NCBI GenBank assembly: GCA_949840935.1
Contig: CATKXX010000024.1
Coordinates: 1 to 46,336 of the forward strand
Direction of reading: 5' to 3'
Source: an uncultured Acetatifactor sp.
GTDB taxonomy: Bacteria; Bacillota; Clostridia; Lachnospirales; Lachnospiraceae
DNA: 46,336 nucleotides
The notes beneath the pieces are model-generated. The model was not told the DNA's origin. It made no database searches and saw nothing but the letters and a program-made list of their open reading frames with translations. This document shows positions 7,160-16,943 of the stretch, in pieces (within the stretch, counting starts at the first letter, position 1; every line of letters starts with the position of its first letter). Position numbers and translations under genes: made by a program.

Positions 7160-8212
7160 TTAAATGATAAACATGGCGTCCCCAAAGCTGAAAAAGCGGT
7201 ATCTTTCCCGGACAGCCTCGCGGTATGCGTTCAAAACATTTTCCCGCCCGGCCAGCGCCGACACCAGCATCACCAGCGTGGATTCCGGCAGATGAAAATT
7301 CGTAACCAGCCCGTCAAGCACTTTAAAACGATATCCCGGATAGATAAAAATCTGTGTATCCCCGCTGCCCGGCAGCACATGCCCGTGTTCATCCGAAGCG
7401 CTCTCGATGGTGCGGCAGCTGGTAGTCCCCACACAGATCACACGGCCGCCCCTTTCCTTCGTCCTGTTTATCATGCCGGCCGCCTGCTCCGATACCTGAT
7501 AAGATTCCGAATGCATATGATGCTCCAGTATGTTTTCCTCCTTCACGGGCCGAAAAGTACCAAGCCCCACATGCAGTGTCACACAGGCAATCCCGACACC
7601 CTTTTCCTCAATCCGCCGAAGCAGCTCCTCCGTAAAGTGCAGCCCTGCCGTAGGCGCCGCAGCGGAACCGGCATATTTCGCATAGACCGTCTGGTAACGA
7701 TCCCTGTCCTGCAGCTTATGGGTGATATAGGGGGGCAGAGGCATTTCTCCCAGCCTGTCCAAAACTTCCTCAAAGATTCCCTCATATTCAAAATGAATCA
7801 GACGGTTCCCCTCCTCCACAGTTTCCAACACCTCTGCCCGGAGGAGGCCGCCGCCAAATACCAGCCGGGCGCCGGGACGGCATTTCTTACCGGGTTTCAC
7901 CAAGGTCTCCCAGACATCGCCTTCCCTGCGCTTCAGCAGGAGCACCTCCACATGGGCCCCGGTGCCCTCCCGCTCCCCCAGAAGCCTGGCAGGTATCACC
8001 CTGGTATCGTTCAGCACCAGGCAGTCCCCCGGCTCCAGATAATCCACGATCTCCCGGAACCCATGATGGGATATCTCTCCCGACTCCCTGTCCAGCACCA
8101 AAAGCCTTGACGACGAACGATCCTCCAGGGGATCCTGGGCGATCAGCTCCTGTGGCAGCTCAAAAAAGAAATCTGATTTTTTCAGCTCGGAATGTAACAC
8201 TTCTTCCCTCAC
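7160..8212 (-). CDS. queA: tRNA preQ1(34) S-adenosylmethionine ribosyltransferase-isomerase
   Basis: Transfers and isomerises the ribose of S-adenosylmethionine onto preQ1 at tRNA position 34, giving epoxyqueuosine. Family landmarks are the start [31 protein letters not shown], the central [26 protein letters not shown] and the end [20 protein letters not shown]. Full length for the family. No tgt or other queuosine gene lies beside it. The start is ambiguous: GTG at 8210-8212 has GGAGG 5 bases upstream; ATG at 8224 and another GTG at 8200 are alternatives. The gene begins 27 bases after the M18 aminopeptidase stop, so it belongs to the pheST-led run of minus-strand genes. Confidence 0.93.
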   Translation of the reverse strand: MREEVLHSELKKSDFFFELPQELIAQDPLEDRSSSRLLVLDRESGEISHHGFREIVDYLEPGDCLVLNDTRVIPARLLGEREGTGAHVEVLLLKRREGDVWETLVKPGKKCRPGARLVFGGGLLRAEVLETVEEGNRLIHFEYEGIFEEVLDRLGEMPLPPYITHKLQDRDRYQTVYAKYAGSAAAPTAGLHFTEELLRRIEEKGVGIACVTLHVGLGTFRPVKEENILEHHMHSESYQVSEQAAGMINRTKERGGRVICVGTTSCRTIESASDEHGHVLPGSGDTQIFIYPGYRFKVLDGLVTNFHLPESTLVMLVSALAGRENVLNAYREAVRERYRFFSFGDAMFII

Positions 8213-8239
8213 GCATCCCTCCATCTAACCGGGCAGCCC

Positions 8240-9682
8240 TTACATGGACGCCTCCTCCACAAATGCCTTATAGCCCCTGTATGTCTCATAGACATCTGCC
8301 TTGCTGGTAGCCTCCCAGGGCGCGTGCATATTCAGCACCGCCACGCCGCAGTCAACCACATTCATACCGTACAGGGCCAGGATATAAGCAATAGTCCCGC
8401 CGCCGCCCAGATCGACCCTGCCCAACTCAGCCGTCTGGAAATTCACCTTTTTATCCGCCAATATGCTGCGCAGATGCGCCAGATACTCCGCATTGGCGTC
8501 ATTGGAACCGGATTTTCCCCTGGAGCCGGTAAACTTGTTGAACACCATACCGCTGCCCAGGTATGCCACATTTTTCTTGTCAAAGCTGGAGGCAAAGGAA
8601 GGGTCGAAGGCGCTGCTCACGTCGGAGGACAGCATACAGCTGCGGGCCAGGCACCTTCTCACATTCAATTCGCTGTACTCGCCGCAAAGCTCCATCACTT
8701 CAGCAACGGCATTCTCAAAGAATTTCGACTGCATACCGGTTGCGCCCACGGAACCGATCTCCTCTTTATCCACCAGGATACAACATGCCGTCCTGTCAGA
8801 CTCCTTCACATCCAGCATGGCACGCATGGAAGTAAAGGCGCATACCCTGTCGTCCTGCCCGTAAGCAAGGATCATACTGCGGTCAAGGCCCGCCTCCCTG
8901 GCCTTACCTGCGGGAACCACCTCCAGCTCTGCGGAGATGAAATCCTCCTCCTCTATCCCATAACTGTTCTTCAGGATGTCCAGAATGCCTGCCTTCACAG
9001 CCTCCTTGGCCGGTTCCTTCCCGCTCTCTTTGTCGTGCTCCTTATCCTTTCCCTTATCCGCCTTACGGTCGATCACAAGGGGCTTATTTCCGACAATGAT
9101 ATCCAGCGCCTCCCCTTCAATGACCTTGGAAGCCTTCTTCTCCAGCTGCTCCTGTGACAGGTGGATCAGCAGGTCGGAGACGAAGAACACCGGATCCTTC
9201 TCATTTTCCCCGATATTCAGCTCTATGGTAGTGCCGTCTTTCTTCACCACCACACCGTGAAGGGCAAGAGGGATGGCAACCCATTGATACTTCTTGACGC
9301 CGCCGTAATAATGAGTGTCGAGGTAGGCAAAGCCGCCCTCCTCATAGAGGGGGTTCTGCTTGATATCCAGCCTGGGGCTGTCGATATGCGCGCCCAGGAT
9401 ATTGATACCCTCTGTCATGGGCTTTTCCCCGATGCGGAACATGACAATGGACTTATTCATCCACACGCTGTATACCATATCGCCCTGGGAAAGCTCCTCA
9501 CCGCTCTTAATGACGCTCTCCAGCTCCCGGTAGCCTTCCTTCTCAATCGTATTTACAATGGTGTCGATGCATTCCCTCTCCGTCTTGCCGTGATCCAGGA
9601 ATTCCATATACTCCTGGTTCAGCGTCTCCAGCTTCTTCAGATGCTTTGCGTCAAATGTCTCCCAGATATTTTTCCTTTCCAT
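8240..9682 (-). CDS. M18 family zinc aminopeptidase
   Basis: A 480-residue dodecameric-type aspartyl aminopeptidase of peptidase family M18, cytosolic, releasing N-terminal residues from peptides. Expected zinc ligands and catalytic residues are visible: H99 in GAHIDSPRLD, D278 in GQDDRV, E308/E309 in DKEEIGSVG, the aspartate of SSDVSSAFDP and H453 in NMHAPWEA. A low-complexity insertion rich in Lys, Glu and Asp lies at about 207-231, between the catalytic and dimerisation parts; it is probably a surface loop. GGAGG lies 9 bases before the ATG. The gene sits 82 bases after pheT with no clear terminator, so it may be read from the T-box promoter as well as from its own. Confidence 0.92.
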   Translation of the reverse strand: MERKNIWETFDAKHLKKLETLNQEYMEFLDHGKTERECIDTIVNTIEKEGYRELESVIKSGEELSQGDMVYSVWMNKSIVMFRIGEKPMTEGINILGAHIDSPRLDIKQNPLYEEGGFAYLDTHYYGGVKKYQWVAIPLALHGVVVKKDGTTIELNIGENEKDPVFFVSDLLIHLSQEQLEKKASKVIEGEALDIIVGNKPLVIDRKADKGKDKEHDKESGKEPAKEAVKAGILDILKNSYGIEEEDFISAELEVVPAGKAREAGLDRSMILAYGQDDRVCAFTSMRAMLDVKESDRTACCILVDKEEIGSVGATGMQSKFFENAVAEVMELCGEYSELNVRRCLARSCMLSSDVSSAFDPSFASSFDKKNVAYLGSGMVFNKFTGSRGKSGSNDANAEYLAHLRSILADKKVNFQTAELGRVDLGGGGTIAYILALYGMNVVDCGVAVLNMHAPWEATSKADVYETYRGYKAFVEEASM

Positions 9683-9764
9683 ATTAATATACCTCCTTTT
9701 CCATCCCTGCGGCCTTCCGGAGCCTTACATGCCGGCTGGCCTCCACAAGATTACAGTGTTGTCC

Positions 9765-12185
9765 TCAGCTCCGCAGATCTATATCCAGCTGGTTTTTAAG
9801 ATTCTTCAGAATTTTCTTCACAAACCGGTCTACGGAATCCGGTTCAAAGGGCTCCTCCCCGGGCACAAAACCGACAGTAAACGCCATACTGCGCTTATCC
9901 TGCGGGATCTGCTCCCCCTCATAGACGTCGAACAGCCGGATGCTGCCGATATGGGAGCAGGACTTTTTCATGATCTCCTCCACCTGCCCGCAGGTGACTT
10001 CCCTGTCCATCACCAGGGCCAGATCGCGGCTTTCCCCGGGGAACCTGGACAGCGGCGTGTAGGAAGCCCCTCTGTCGTAGGCAGGCTCCAGCGCCTTTAA
10101 GTCAAGCTCCAGGATATAAGCGTCCGTCCTCAGGTCAAGGCTTTCCTCCACCTCGTATGCTGCCTTGCCCAGATATCCGATCTCCTTACCCTCCCATAAG
10201 ATGGCCGCCGCCTGATAGGGATGCAGGAAGGGCTTTTGTACCGGCTCATAGGAAAACTGCACGAACAGCGTTTCCGCCACTCTCTCCGCCATCCCCTTCA
10301 GGGTATAGAAGCTCTCCTTTTCCCCGAAGATACCGATACAGAGGGTATTCCTCTCATCCGGGTAGTCCTTCAGGGGCAGCTCCTGAGGAAGAAAGACATT
10401 GCCCATCTCAAACAGCCTGCCCTCCAGATTCCCCTTCTTCTGGTTCCTGGCAATGGCGTTCAGCATGGAGGCCGCCAGCGTGGTACGCATCAGGGAAAGC
10501 TCCTCATTGATGGGATTCAGGAGGCGGATGATCTTTCTCTCGGGTGCATCCTGGGGCAGCCGCAGCAGATCCAGATCCGAGGGCGAGATAAAGGAGTAAT
10601 GGATACACTCGTAGGCTCCCGCGCCGCAGAGCGCCCTCTTTAACTTCATTTCCTTCTTCAGCTTCTGATCCAGGCCCCCCATTGTCACCCGAGCAGCCGG
10701 CATAAAGGTGGGTACCACATGGTCATAGCCATACATGCGGATGACCTCCTCCGCCACATCTGGATAGGAATCCATGTCCTCCCGGTAAGCGGGCACCTGC
10801 AGGGTCAGCTGGTCTCCTTCGATAGAAGGGGCGAAATGCAGATTCCTTAAGATTCGCAGGATTTCATTCCCTGGAACCTCAATGCCCAGCACGTCATTTA
10901 CCCTTTTGACGCTGACCATCATCTGCCTGGGCTCTATGGAATTCCCAGTGTTCACATCCACATGGGTACGGGACACCTTACCGCATCCCAACTCCTCCAC
11001 CAGATGCAGGGCGCGCTTCATGGCATGTACCGTAGTGTACTCGTCCACGCCCTTCTCATACCTGGCGCTGGCGTCGGTGCGCTTGCCCAGGGCCCGGGAG
11101 GTTCTGCGGATATTGTCCCTCATGAATCTGGCGGACTCGAACAGCACCTCCCCTGTGGTGTCGCGGATCTCGGAATTCAGCCCTCCCATGACCCCGGCCA
11201 GGGCCACAAGCTTTACCCCATCGCAGATCACCAGGTTGCTGTTATTTAAAGTATACTCCTGGGAATCCAGGGTGACAAGCTTTTCGTTCTCACCGGCCCG
11301 TCTCACATGGATAGCGTTACCCTCCAGGTAATCGCAGTCGAAGGCATGCATGGGCTGGCCCATCTCCAGCAGGACGTAATTGGTAATGTCCACAATATTG
11401 GATATGGAATCCTGTCCCACCAGCGCCAGCCTGCGCTTCATCCAGAGGGGGGATTCCCCGATCTTCACATCATACACATAATGCCCGATATACCTGGGGC
11501 AGAGGTCGGGGGCGTCCACGGTAACGGAAAATCCCTCCTTTTGTACCTCCGTCTCATGGTATTCCAGGGAAGGCTCCTTCAGCTCTTTGTCAAGGACTGC
11601 CGCCACCTCCCTGGCAATACCGAGAATGCTCTGGCAGTCCGGCCGGTTGGCAGTGATGGATATGTCAAAGATCCAGTCGTCCATTCCCAGCAGGGGCTTT
11701 ACATCCGCCCCCACCGGGGCGTCCTCCGGCAGCGCCAGCAGCCCGTTGTAGCCCGCCCCGGGAAACATATTCTCACTGACTCCCAGCTCCACGCCGGAGC
11801 AGAGCATCCCCTGGGATTCATAGCCCCGAAGCTTGCCCTTCTTGATCGTCATGGTGCCTTCCACGGTCTTGTGATCCTTGGCCGTCATATAGACCATCGC
11901 CCCCACCAGGGCCACAGGGAACTTCCCGCCCGCCTTCACATTGTCCGCGCCGCAGCAAATCTGGAAGGTTCCATGCTCTCCCGCATTGACCTTACACACA
12001 TGCAGATGGGTGTCGGGGATGGGCTCGCATTCCTCCACCAGGCCCACTGCCACCCCGCTGATCTCCTTTCCAACTTCCATCAATTCCTCCACCTCAAAGC
12101 CGCAGGAGAACAGCTTCTTCTCCAGCTCCTGGGGGGTGATGTCAATATCCACATATTCCTTTAACCAACTCAATGGTACTAACAT
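9765..12185 (-). CDS. pheT: Phenylalanyl-tRNA synthetase beta subunit
   Basis: An 806-residue beta chain of the (alpha-beta)2 phenylalanyl-tRNA synthetase. The N-terminus (MLVPLSWLKEYVDI) is followed by a tRNA-binding OB domain (VAVGLVEECEPIPDTHLHVC). Then come the B3/B4 editing region and B5 domain, and the inactive synthetase-like core with RNQKKGNLEGRLFEMGNVF. The C-terminal ferredoxin-like anticodon-binding domain begins near SRFPGESRDLALVMD. AGGAGGAG lies 4 bases before the ATG at 12183-12185; the frame is open 39 bases further up without a better site. It follows pheS by 71 bases in one operon under the T-box at 13365-13650. Confidence 0.96.
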   Translation of the reverse strand: MLVPLSWLKEYVDIDITPQELEKKLFSCGFEVEELMEVGKEISGVAVGLVEECEPIPDTHLHVCKVNAGEHGTFQICCGADNVKAGGKFPVALVGAMVYMTAKDHKTVEGTMTIKKGKLRGYESQGMLCSGVELGVSENMFPGAGYNGLLALPEDAPVGADVKPLLGMDDWIFDISITANRPDCQSILGIAREVAAVLDKELKEPSLEYHETEVQKEGFSVTVDAPDLCPRYIGHYVYDVKIGESPLWMKRRLALVGQDSISNIVDITNYVLLEMGQPMHAFDCDYLEGNAIHVRRAGENEKLVTLDSQEYTLNNSNLVICDGVKLVALAGVMGGLNSEIRDTTGEVLFESARFMRDNIRRTSRALGKRTDASARYEKGVDEYTTVHAMKRALHLVEELGCGKVSRTHVDVNTGNSIEPRQMMVSVKRVNDVLGIEVPGNEILRILRNLHFAPSIEGDQLTLQVPAYREDMDSYPDVAEEVIRMYGYDHVVPTFMPAARVTMGGLDQKLKKEMKLKRALCGAGAYECIHYSFISPSDLDLLRLPQDAPERKIIRLLNPINEELSLMRTTLAASMLNAIARNQKKGNLEGRLFEMGNVFLPQELPLKDYPDERNTLCIGIFGEKESFYTLKGMAERVAETLFVQFSYEPVQKPFLHPYQAAAILWEGKEIGYLGKAAYEVEESLDLRTDAYILELDLKALEPAYDRGASYTPLSRFPGESRDLALVMDREVTCGQVEEIMKKSCSHIGSIRLFDVYEGEQIPQDKRSMAFTVGFVPGEEPFEPDSVDRFVKKILKNLKNQLDIDLRS

Positions 12186-12256
12186 ATTTCTCCTCCTGTT
12201 TCCTTTCACGCTTCTTTTCTTCAACGCCTCTGCCCGCTCTCACATCGCCTGCGGCC

Positions 12257-13291
12257 TCAGTTATCGTTAATCTGTCTCAACACGCGCAGATCCGACTCAA
12301 ACAACAGTTTCACATTATTGACGCCGTATTTCAGCATGGCCGCCCGATCCAGTCCGATGCCGAAGGCCAGGCCGCTGTATCTGTCCGGGTCGATGCCGCA
12401 GTTTTCCAGCACCTTCCGGTTCACAATGCCCGCCCCCAGAAGTTCGATCCAGCCCGTGCCCTTGCACAGCCTGCAGCCCTTGCCGCCGCAGGAGAAACAG
12501 CTTACGTCCACCTCCACGGAAGGCTCCGTGAAGGGGAAGTAGGAGGGGCGAAGTCTTGTAGTCGTCTCCTCGCCGAAAATCTTCTTCGCGAAAAGCTCCA
12601 GCATCCCCTTCAGGTCGCAGAGAGTAATTCTCTCATCCACTACCAGCCCCTCCATCTGATGGAACATGGGCGAATGGGTTGCATCGTCATCCGAGCGGAA
12701 CACCTTGCCCGGCGCGGCGACGATCTTGATGGGCGGCTTTTTCTTCTCCATGGTATGGATCTGGGCCGCGCTGGTCTGGGTGGCCAGCAGGAATTCCGGG
12801 GACAGGTAAAAGGTATCCTGCATATCCCTGGCCGGATGATCCTTGGGGATGTTCAGAGCCTCGAAATTATAGTAATCCTTCTCAATCTCCCGGGTCTGGG
12901 CCACCTCAAAGCCCATGCCCACAAAGATATCCATCAGCTGGTTGCGGATCTGGGTAACAGGGTGCAGATTGCCCGTCTCCACGCACTGGGCCGGCATGGT
13001 CACATCAATCTTCTCGGATTCATACCTACGTTCCAGCTCCTTCGCCTTCAGCCTTTCGTCCAGCTCTGAAAACTTCTGCTGCGCCCATTCCTTCAGCTCG
13101 TTGATGCTTTTGCCGAAAACGGCCCGCTCCTCCGGGGCAATGTTTTTCATTTCCTTCATCATCCGGCCGATCTTGCCGGTCTTGGAATCCAAAAACTGCT
13201 TTCTCAGCTCAAAGGCCGCCGCCCTGGATTCCGCGTGCTGTTCGATCCCACTTAGGATCTCCTGTCTGATGCCCGCCAGTCTGTCATTCAT
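12257..13291 (-). CDS. pheS: Phenylalanyl-tRNA synthetase alpha subunit
   Basis: The catalytic alpha chain (344 residues), which makes phenylalanyl-AMP and charges tRNA-Phe. It has an N-terminal coiled-coil tRNA-binding arm (about residues 1-90). The class II core follows with motif 2 ([20 protein letters not shown]) and motif 3 ([17 protein letters not shown]). A CxxxC-type cysteine cluster ([16 protein letters not shown]) resembles a zinc knuckle. GGAGG lies 8 bases before the ATG at 13289-13291; an earlier ATG at 13304-13306 has no such site. It is the first gene after the T-box leader. Confidence 0.96.
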   Translation of the reverse strand: MNDRLAGIRQEILSGIEQHAESRAAAFELRKQFLDSKTGKIGRMMKEMKNIAPEERAVFGKSINELKEWAQQKFSELDERLKAKELERRYESEKIDVTMPAQCVETGNLHPVTQIRNQLMDIFVGMGFEVAQTREIEKDYYNFEALNIPKDHPARDMQDTFYLSPEFLLATQTSAAQIHTMEKKKPPIKIVAAPGKVFRSDDDATHSPMFHQMEGLVVDERITLCDLKGMLELFAKKIFGEETTTRLRPSYFPFTEPSVEVDVSCFSCGGKGCRLCKGTGWIELLGAGIVNRKVLENCGIDPDRYSGLAFGIGLDRAAMLKYGVNNVKLLFESDLRVLRQINDN

Positions 13292-13364
13292 TCCAATCTC
13301 CTCCATTCATATATACCATTTCAGTCCCCTGCATTCGCAAAACGTCTTTCGCTCCGGGTACATT

Positions 13365-13398
13365 GAAAAAGCCCCATGCACATACCTGTGCATGGGGC
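13365..13398 (-). terminator. Attenuator terminator of the T-box
   Basis: GCCCCATGCACA pairs perfectly with TGTGCATGGGGC (13371-13382 and 13387-13398) around a 4-base loop. A CTTTTTC tail follows on the minus strand. Its 5' side is immediately downstream of the T-box, as expected for the competing structure. Confidence 0.9.
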
Positions 13399-13650
13399 GA
13401 AATATTCCGCGGTACCACCCTGCTTCCGCCTTCCCTGTATAAGGGATAAACGGCCCTCGTTTACGCGTAACATGCGTTATTCGTCCAAAGCTGACAGTTG
13501 TCCCTGAAAGGGAATCCTTCACCCTGGAAGCTCCGGTGTGAAATTCAAGGTTTCATCTGAACATAGGAAAGCTTTCAGCCGACGGCTTCCCCTCTCTGCA
13601 GGAAGACGAACCTCTACTGTGCACCATCAATGCCTTTCTTCTCTGTAACT
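13365..13650 (-). promoter_or_regulatory. T-box riboswitch controlling pheST
   Basis: A tRNA-sensing leader on the minus strand. The conserved T-box AGGGTGGTACCGCGG is the complement of 13407-13421. It is followed by a strong terminator hairpin (13371-13398) with a T-run. About 240 bases of structured sequence precede it, containing stem I. A UUC phenylalanine codon followed by A (complement of 13540-13542) lies on the 3' side of stem I and is the likely specifier, matching the downstream pheS-pheT genes. Uncharged tRNA-Phe would pair with the T-box, stabilise the antiterminator and allow transcription. Confidence 0.93.
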
Positions 13651-13657
13651 GCTCCCT

Positions 13658-13686
13658 ATTTTAGCGGCTAATCCCGGAAATGTCAA
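13658..13686 (-). promoter_or_regulatory. Promoter of the pheST T-box transcript
   Basis: On the minus strand a perfect TTGACA (complement of 13681-13686), a 17-base spacer and TAAAAT (complement of 13658-13663). Transcription would start near 13651, just ahead of stem I. Confidence 0.8.
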
Positions 13687-13805
13687 GCCCCTGCCGAAAA
13701 AACTGTCCCTGGCCGGCTGCTTCCGGTTACTTTTCACACTCACGCCGCCGCGAGACGTTTTCACGCGCCTTTTGCGTGACAAACCCGAGACACCGCCTTG
13801 TTCCC

Positions 13806-14636
13806 TCAGAAATGCTTTACCAGCGCCTTGTTCACAGGGCTGAAGTAGCGGTTCATATATGCGCCGATCATAATAATATACATGCAGAAATACATCCATA
13901 AAAGTACGATGATGATAATGGACAGGCTACCATAAATACCATAGGAATTACCATAGGTCACATAGATGGAAAAGCCCCAGGAAAAGACGCTCCACACCAC
14001 TGCCGCAAAGATGGCTCCCGGAATCTGTTCCTTAAATTTCATCTTCGAATCCGGCACATAAGTATAGATGGCGGCAAACAACAGCGTCAACACCGCCCAG
14101 ACCAATATAAACCGGAAATTCATGGCAAAGGACACTATGGTCTCAAGCTGCGGAATCCGGTGGAGCGCCAGCTTAACCAGCTGATCCCCAAACACCATGA
14201 GAAAGAGGGAAAGGATTACCACGATCAGCATGACTACCGTATATACGGACGCCACGGCCCTGACCACAAAGTAATTCCGCTTCTCCTCCACCCCGTTCAC
14301 TGCATTTAAGCCTGTCATCAACGCCATTACGCCTTTGGCCGCAGACCAGACTGTGGCAAAGAGGGCTACGGACAGTATCCCCGCCGACTTATCATAAACA
14401 TCCGCGATCAGGCTCTCCGCCAGCGGGTCGATCCGATCCGGCGTAAGATCCGTCACCGCAGTCACCAGATTCTCCTCCGTCAGAGGCGTATATGGTATGA
14501 TCGTACAGATCATGATCAGCATGGGCACCAGTGAAAGGAAAAAGAAAAATGCGATGCTTGCCGCATAAGCGCTGATATTCTGTTTCTTCATTTGTTCGGC
14601 AAAATCCTGCCCGATCAGATAAATCTTACGAATCAC
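13806..14636 (-). CDS. YihY/BrkB-family membrane protein
   Basis: A polytopic membrane protein of about 276 residues of the YihY/virulence factor BrkB family (older bacterial annotations call it ribonuclease BN, wrongly). Typical features are the AAYAASIAFFFFLSLVPM-like first helix (here SAYAASIAFFFFLSLVPM), five or six hydrophobic segments and the C-terminal LLWMYFCMYIIMIGAYMNRYF. Transport or envelope function is unproven. The GTG at 14634-14636 is preferred because GGAGG lies 6 bases before it; an ATG at 14652-14654 lacks a site. It overlaps the end of the SpoIID/LytB gene by 11 bases, so the two are coupled. No clear terminator is seen in the 120 bases between its end and the T-box promoter. 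Confidence 0.87.
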   Translation of the reverse strand: MIRKIYLIGQDFAEQMKKQNISAYAASIAFFFFLSLVPMLIMICTIIPYTPLTEENLVTAVTDLTPDRIDPLAESLIADVYDKSAGILSVALFATVWSAAKGVMALMTGLNAVNGVEEKRNYFVVRAVASVYTVVMLIVVILSLFLMVFGDQLVKLALHRIPQLETIVSFAMNFRFILVWAVLTLLFAAIYTYVPDSKMKFKEQIPGAIFAAVVWSVFSWGFSIYVTYGNSYGIYGSLSIIIIVLLWMYFCMYIIMIGAYMNRYFSPVNKALVKHF

Positions 14637-16587
14637 CTTGGCCCTCCATGTCATAAACCTGCTCTAAATAACATCCGTCATAGAAAAACAGCAAAATATC
14701 CTGTGCGCTGTATCCCTGCTTTGCCATCTCCTTGGCCCCGTTCTGGCTCATGCCGACGCCATGGCCAAATCCCCCGCCAACCAGACTATATCCTATCACA
14801 TTTCCCTTCTCTTTACCAGTCGTTATCACGAAAAAGCCGCTTGGGAGCAGATTTGGGCTTGCCGACTGGCTCCCGTCCTGCCTGTGCACCCTGCTGGTTC
14901 CATCGTTTAGTACATAACGGATGTTATGTTCTGAAATGATCTTATAGGTATGCCCCTTTGTCTCTATGATCAGCTCATCCGCCACACCTCCTCTGCCTCG
15001 CTTTTCAATATAAATGTCTTTGATCACGTCCAGCTCCTCTATCTCACGGCTGACATACTCCCCGTCCACAAGCGTCAGGATCAGCTTACTGTTGGCATCA
15101 TACCTTTTCTGCAGCGCTTCCAGCATATGCTCCGTGTCCAGCTTTTTCACCTCATAGGTCCACCGGTACCAATTTTCCGCCGCTTCGAAATCATCGCTGT
15201 TTGTCTGGCGGATAAAGGCATCGAAATGTCCCTCGTCCTGCAGGTAGTCGCCCATATCCCCTCCGCCGGGGTTCAACGCCCTGGCGTGCAGATAATCAAT
15301 CTGTGCCGCTGCCTCCGTCTTCCAGATCGTAGCTTCCGTGCCTACACCGCAGGAGGTGGAGTAATAATATGTCCCCGCAGTAGCCCCCTGGCCGGTCCGC
15401 AGAAGCTGTCCATAGGTCTCCTTCACCGCAGTGCTGGTGCTCTCCTGTTCCAGGATATTATTGTAGACCTGATAGGAGGTACTGTCATCCACATGGGCGC
15501 CGTACTGGGGGTAGCCGGCATGTTCCATATGGCCATAGGCATAAGTCCTGGCGCAGACTGCCTGGGCCTTCAGCGCTTCCGCGGGATATTTAGAGGGCAT
15601 TTCACTGGGAACCACACTGTAAAGATATTCCTCCAGGAGAACCTCGTTGATCACAATGATACCGTCTTCCGTGTCCACAAGCTCCAGCATCCCGCGGTAG
15701 GAGGGAATCCCCTGGCTCCTGCCCACGTTTTTCAGCGTCAGCCTGCCCGTCAGCGCCTCCGGCCGTACCCATACCCTGTCGCCGTGGAAGTAATCGCTGC
15801 CGCATTCAATGATAACCTCCTCCCCCGCACGATATGTCTCCTGTATCCTGTTTTCATAGGAACCGTATGTAATCGTAAAATCCGTATTCCCGGAGATGGT
15901 CAGCTGTTCATGGAAATTCCCATTGTAATCGCCATTCTTTAAAAGCACCCGGATATATTCCATGGCCTCCTCCTTTGCCAGGAGAATACCGCATACGCTG
16001 CCTTCATCCAACACAATATCTGTGAAGCTGTATCCAAAACAGATATCGCTCACCGTGCACATCACCAGCTCATCGTAAAGCCGGTATCCCCTGTAATCCT
16101 CATCCAGAGGGTATACTCCATATCCCTCAACCTCAATCCCGTTTTCATCCGCGCTCAGGATCCTGCCGTTGATCTTCTCCGTCTTCGCATAGACTGCCGT
16201 CACCGCGCCGTCTGTCAGGACCACATCCGCTATCTGTTCCCTGACAGCCGGATCCGGGCCATACATCACAGCTCCCAGCTCCTCCTGCACACCATCTTGA
16301 AGTATCCCATAAGGATAGCTTTCCCTCTCCCCATCCCGGAATATCACCAGCTCCTTCTCTCCCACATCCAGGATCCAGACATTCGTCAGCACGGACACTG
16401 CCGGAATACTGGGGGACGGCAGCGAAGGCTTACCTTCCGGCTCCCCCTCCGGCCTGTGCACCAGCAGAGAAACAAACCTTCCCAGCAGCAGGAGCATCAA
16501 AAGCAGTAACCCCAGCAGGCAGATAAACGCTTTCAGCTGCATCCTCTGGGATTTATTCAGGCCCTTGTCATTTCTGTCTCTGTTCAA
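14626..16587 (-). CDS. SpoIID/LytB domain protein
   Basis: A membrane-anchored peptidoglycan-acting protein of 653 residues. Residues about 19-44 form an N-terminal transmembrane anchor, followed by a Pro/Glu-rich linker and a long N-terminal region (about 65-300) of unknown fold. The SpoIID core begins near 310, with VVPSEMPSKYPAEALKAQAV; E329 matches the catalytic glutamate of SpoIID lytic transglycosylases. The C-terminal GGGFGHGVGMSQNGA is the other family signature. SpoIID itself acts in forespore engulfment, but this longer protein may work in vegetative wall turnover or amidase activation (LytB-like). The start is a TTG with AAGGAG 7 bases upstream. An ATG 4 bases earlier is in another frame and stops at once. 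Confidence 0.9.
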   Translation of the reverse strand: MNRDRNDKGLNKSQRMQLKAFICLLGLLLLMLLLLGRFVSLLVHRPEGEPEGKPSLPSPSIPAVSVLTNVWILDVGEKELVIFRDGERESYPYGILQDGVQEELGAVMYGPDPAVREQIADVVLTDGAVTAVYAKTEKINGRILSADENGIEVEGYGVYPLDEDYRGYRLYDELVMCTVSDICFGYSFTDIVLDEGSVCGILLAKEEAMEYIRVLLKNGDYNGNFHEQLTISGNTDFTITYGSYENRIQETYRAGEEVIIECGSDYFHGDRVWVRPEALTGRLTLKNVGRSQGIPSYRGMLELVDTEDGIIVINEVLLEEYLYSVVPSEMPSKYPAEALKAQAVCARTYAYGHMEHAGYPQYGAHVDDSTSYQVYNNILEQESTSTAVKETYGQLLRTGQGATAGTYYYSTSCGVGTEATIWKTEAAAQIDYLHARALNPGGGDMGDYLQDEGHFDAFIRQTNSDDFEAAENWYRWTYEVKKLDTEHMLEALQKRYDANSKLILTLVDGEYVSREIEELDVIKDIYIEKRGRGGVADELIIETKGHTYKIISEHNIRYVLNDGTSRVHRQDGSQSASPNLLPSGFFVITTGKEKGNVIGYSLVGGGFGHGVGMSQNGAKEMAKQGYSAQDILLFFYDGCYLEQVYDMEGQGDS

Positions 16588-16659
16588 CCATTTTCTCCTT
16601 ACCGATCAGTTTATTTAAGACAGTTATATTTTATTATCCTTGTCCCCGTCTTATACCTC

Positions 16660-16686
16660 AAAAGAGCAGCCCTTTACGGACTGCCC
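16660..16686 (-). terminator. Terminator of the 6S RNA
   Basis: On the minus strand GGGCAGTCC pairs with GGGCTGCTC through a T-G wobble, which would be a C-A mismatch on the plus strand, so the minus strand is the functional one. TTTT follows. It lies 13 bases beyond the closing stem of the 6S RNA candidate. Confidence 0.6.
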
Positions 16687-16698
16687 TTTTCTTCTGTT

Positions 16699-16892
16699 AC
16701 CTATCCCCAAAATGCCGCCTCCTGTTTTTTGACTCCTAGCAATGCTAGGTGGGTGACCGCAACCGTCCTTTTGCCTTCCCTTCCAATCCTTGAAATCAAG
16801 TGAGGGCTTGACAGCCAGCCGGCGATATAGGAATCCCGTTTAAAGTAAATGTAGGTTCAAAAATAAACAGGAGTTATCGCGCACTTCAGGTT
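16699..16892 (-). ncRNA. ssrS: 6S RNA candidate
   Basis: A ~194-base RNA folding into one long rod, as 6S RNA does to mimic an open promoter and bind sigma-A RNA polymerase. The ends pair ACCT with AGGT. Further in, CTCCTGTTT (near the 5' end) pairs with AAACAGGAG (near the 3' end). A large asymmetric central bubble follows. Its 3' side carries a small hairpin CCTAGCATTGCTAGG, a feature known in 6S RNAs. The apical part includes CTTGATTTCAAG. A good promoter ends 7 bases upstream and a terminator lies downstream, with no open frame. I cannot run a covariance model, so the identity rests on structure, size and resemblance to clostridial 6S sequences. Confidence 0.72.
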
Positions 16893-16898
16893 ACTACT

Positions 16899-16927
16899 AT
16901 TATAACGAAACATGTAGCAAAATACAA
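16899..16927 (-). promoter_or_regulatory. Promoter of the 6S RNA
   Basis: On the minus strand TTGTAT (complement of 16922-16927), a 17-base spacer and a perfect TATAAT (complement of 16899-16904). The start would fall at about 16892, exactly at the outer closing stem. Confidence 0.7.
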
Positions 16928-16943
16928 CAGCAATTTTTGGTTT

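Noticed and set aside
11307..12164. 285-codon plus-strand frame inside pheT
   Set aside because: It is antisense to a clearly recognised pheT and has a His/Gly/Leu-rich shadow composition with no family resemblance.
13627..13899. 90-codon minus-strand frame between the YihY gene and the T-box
   Set aside because: It overlaps the end of the YihY-type gene and the T-box promoter, and it has no recognisable domain.
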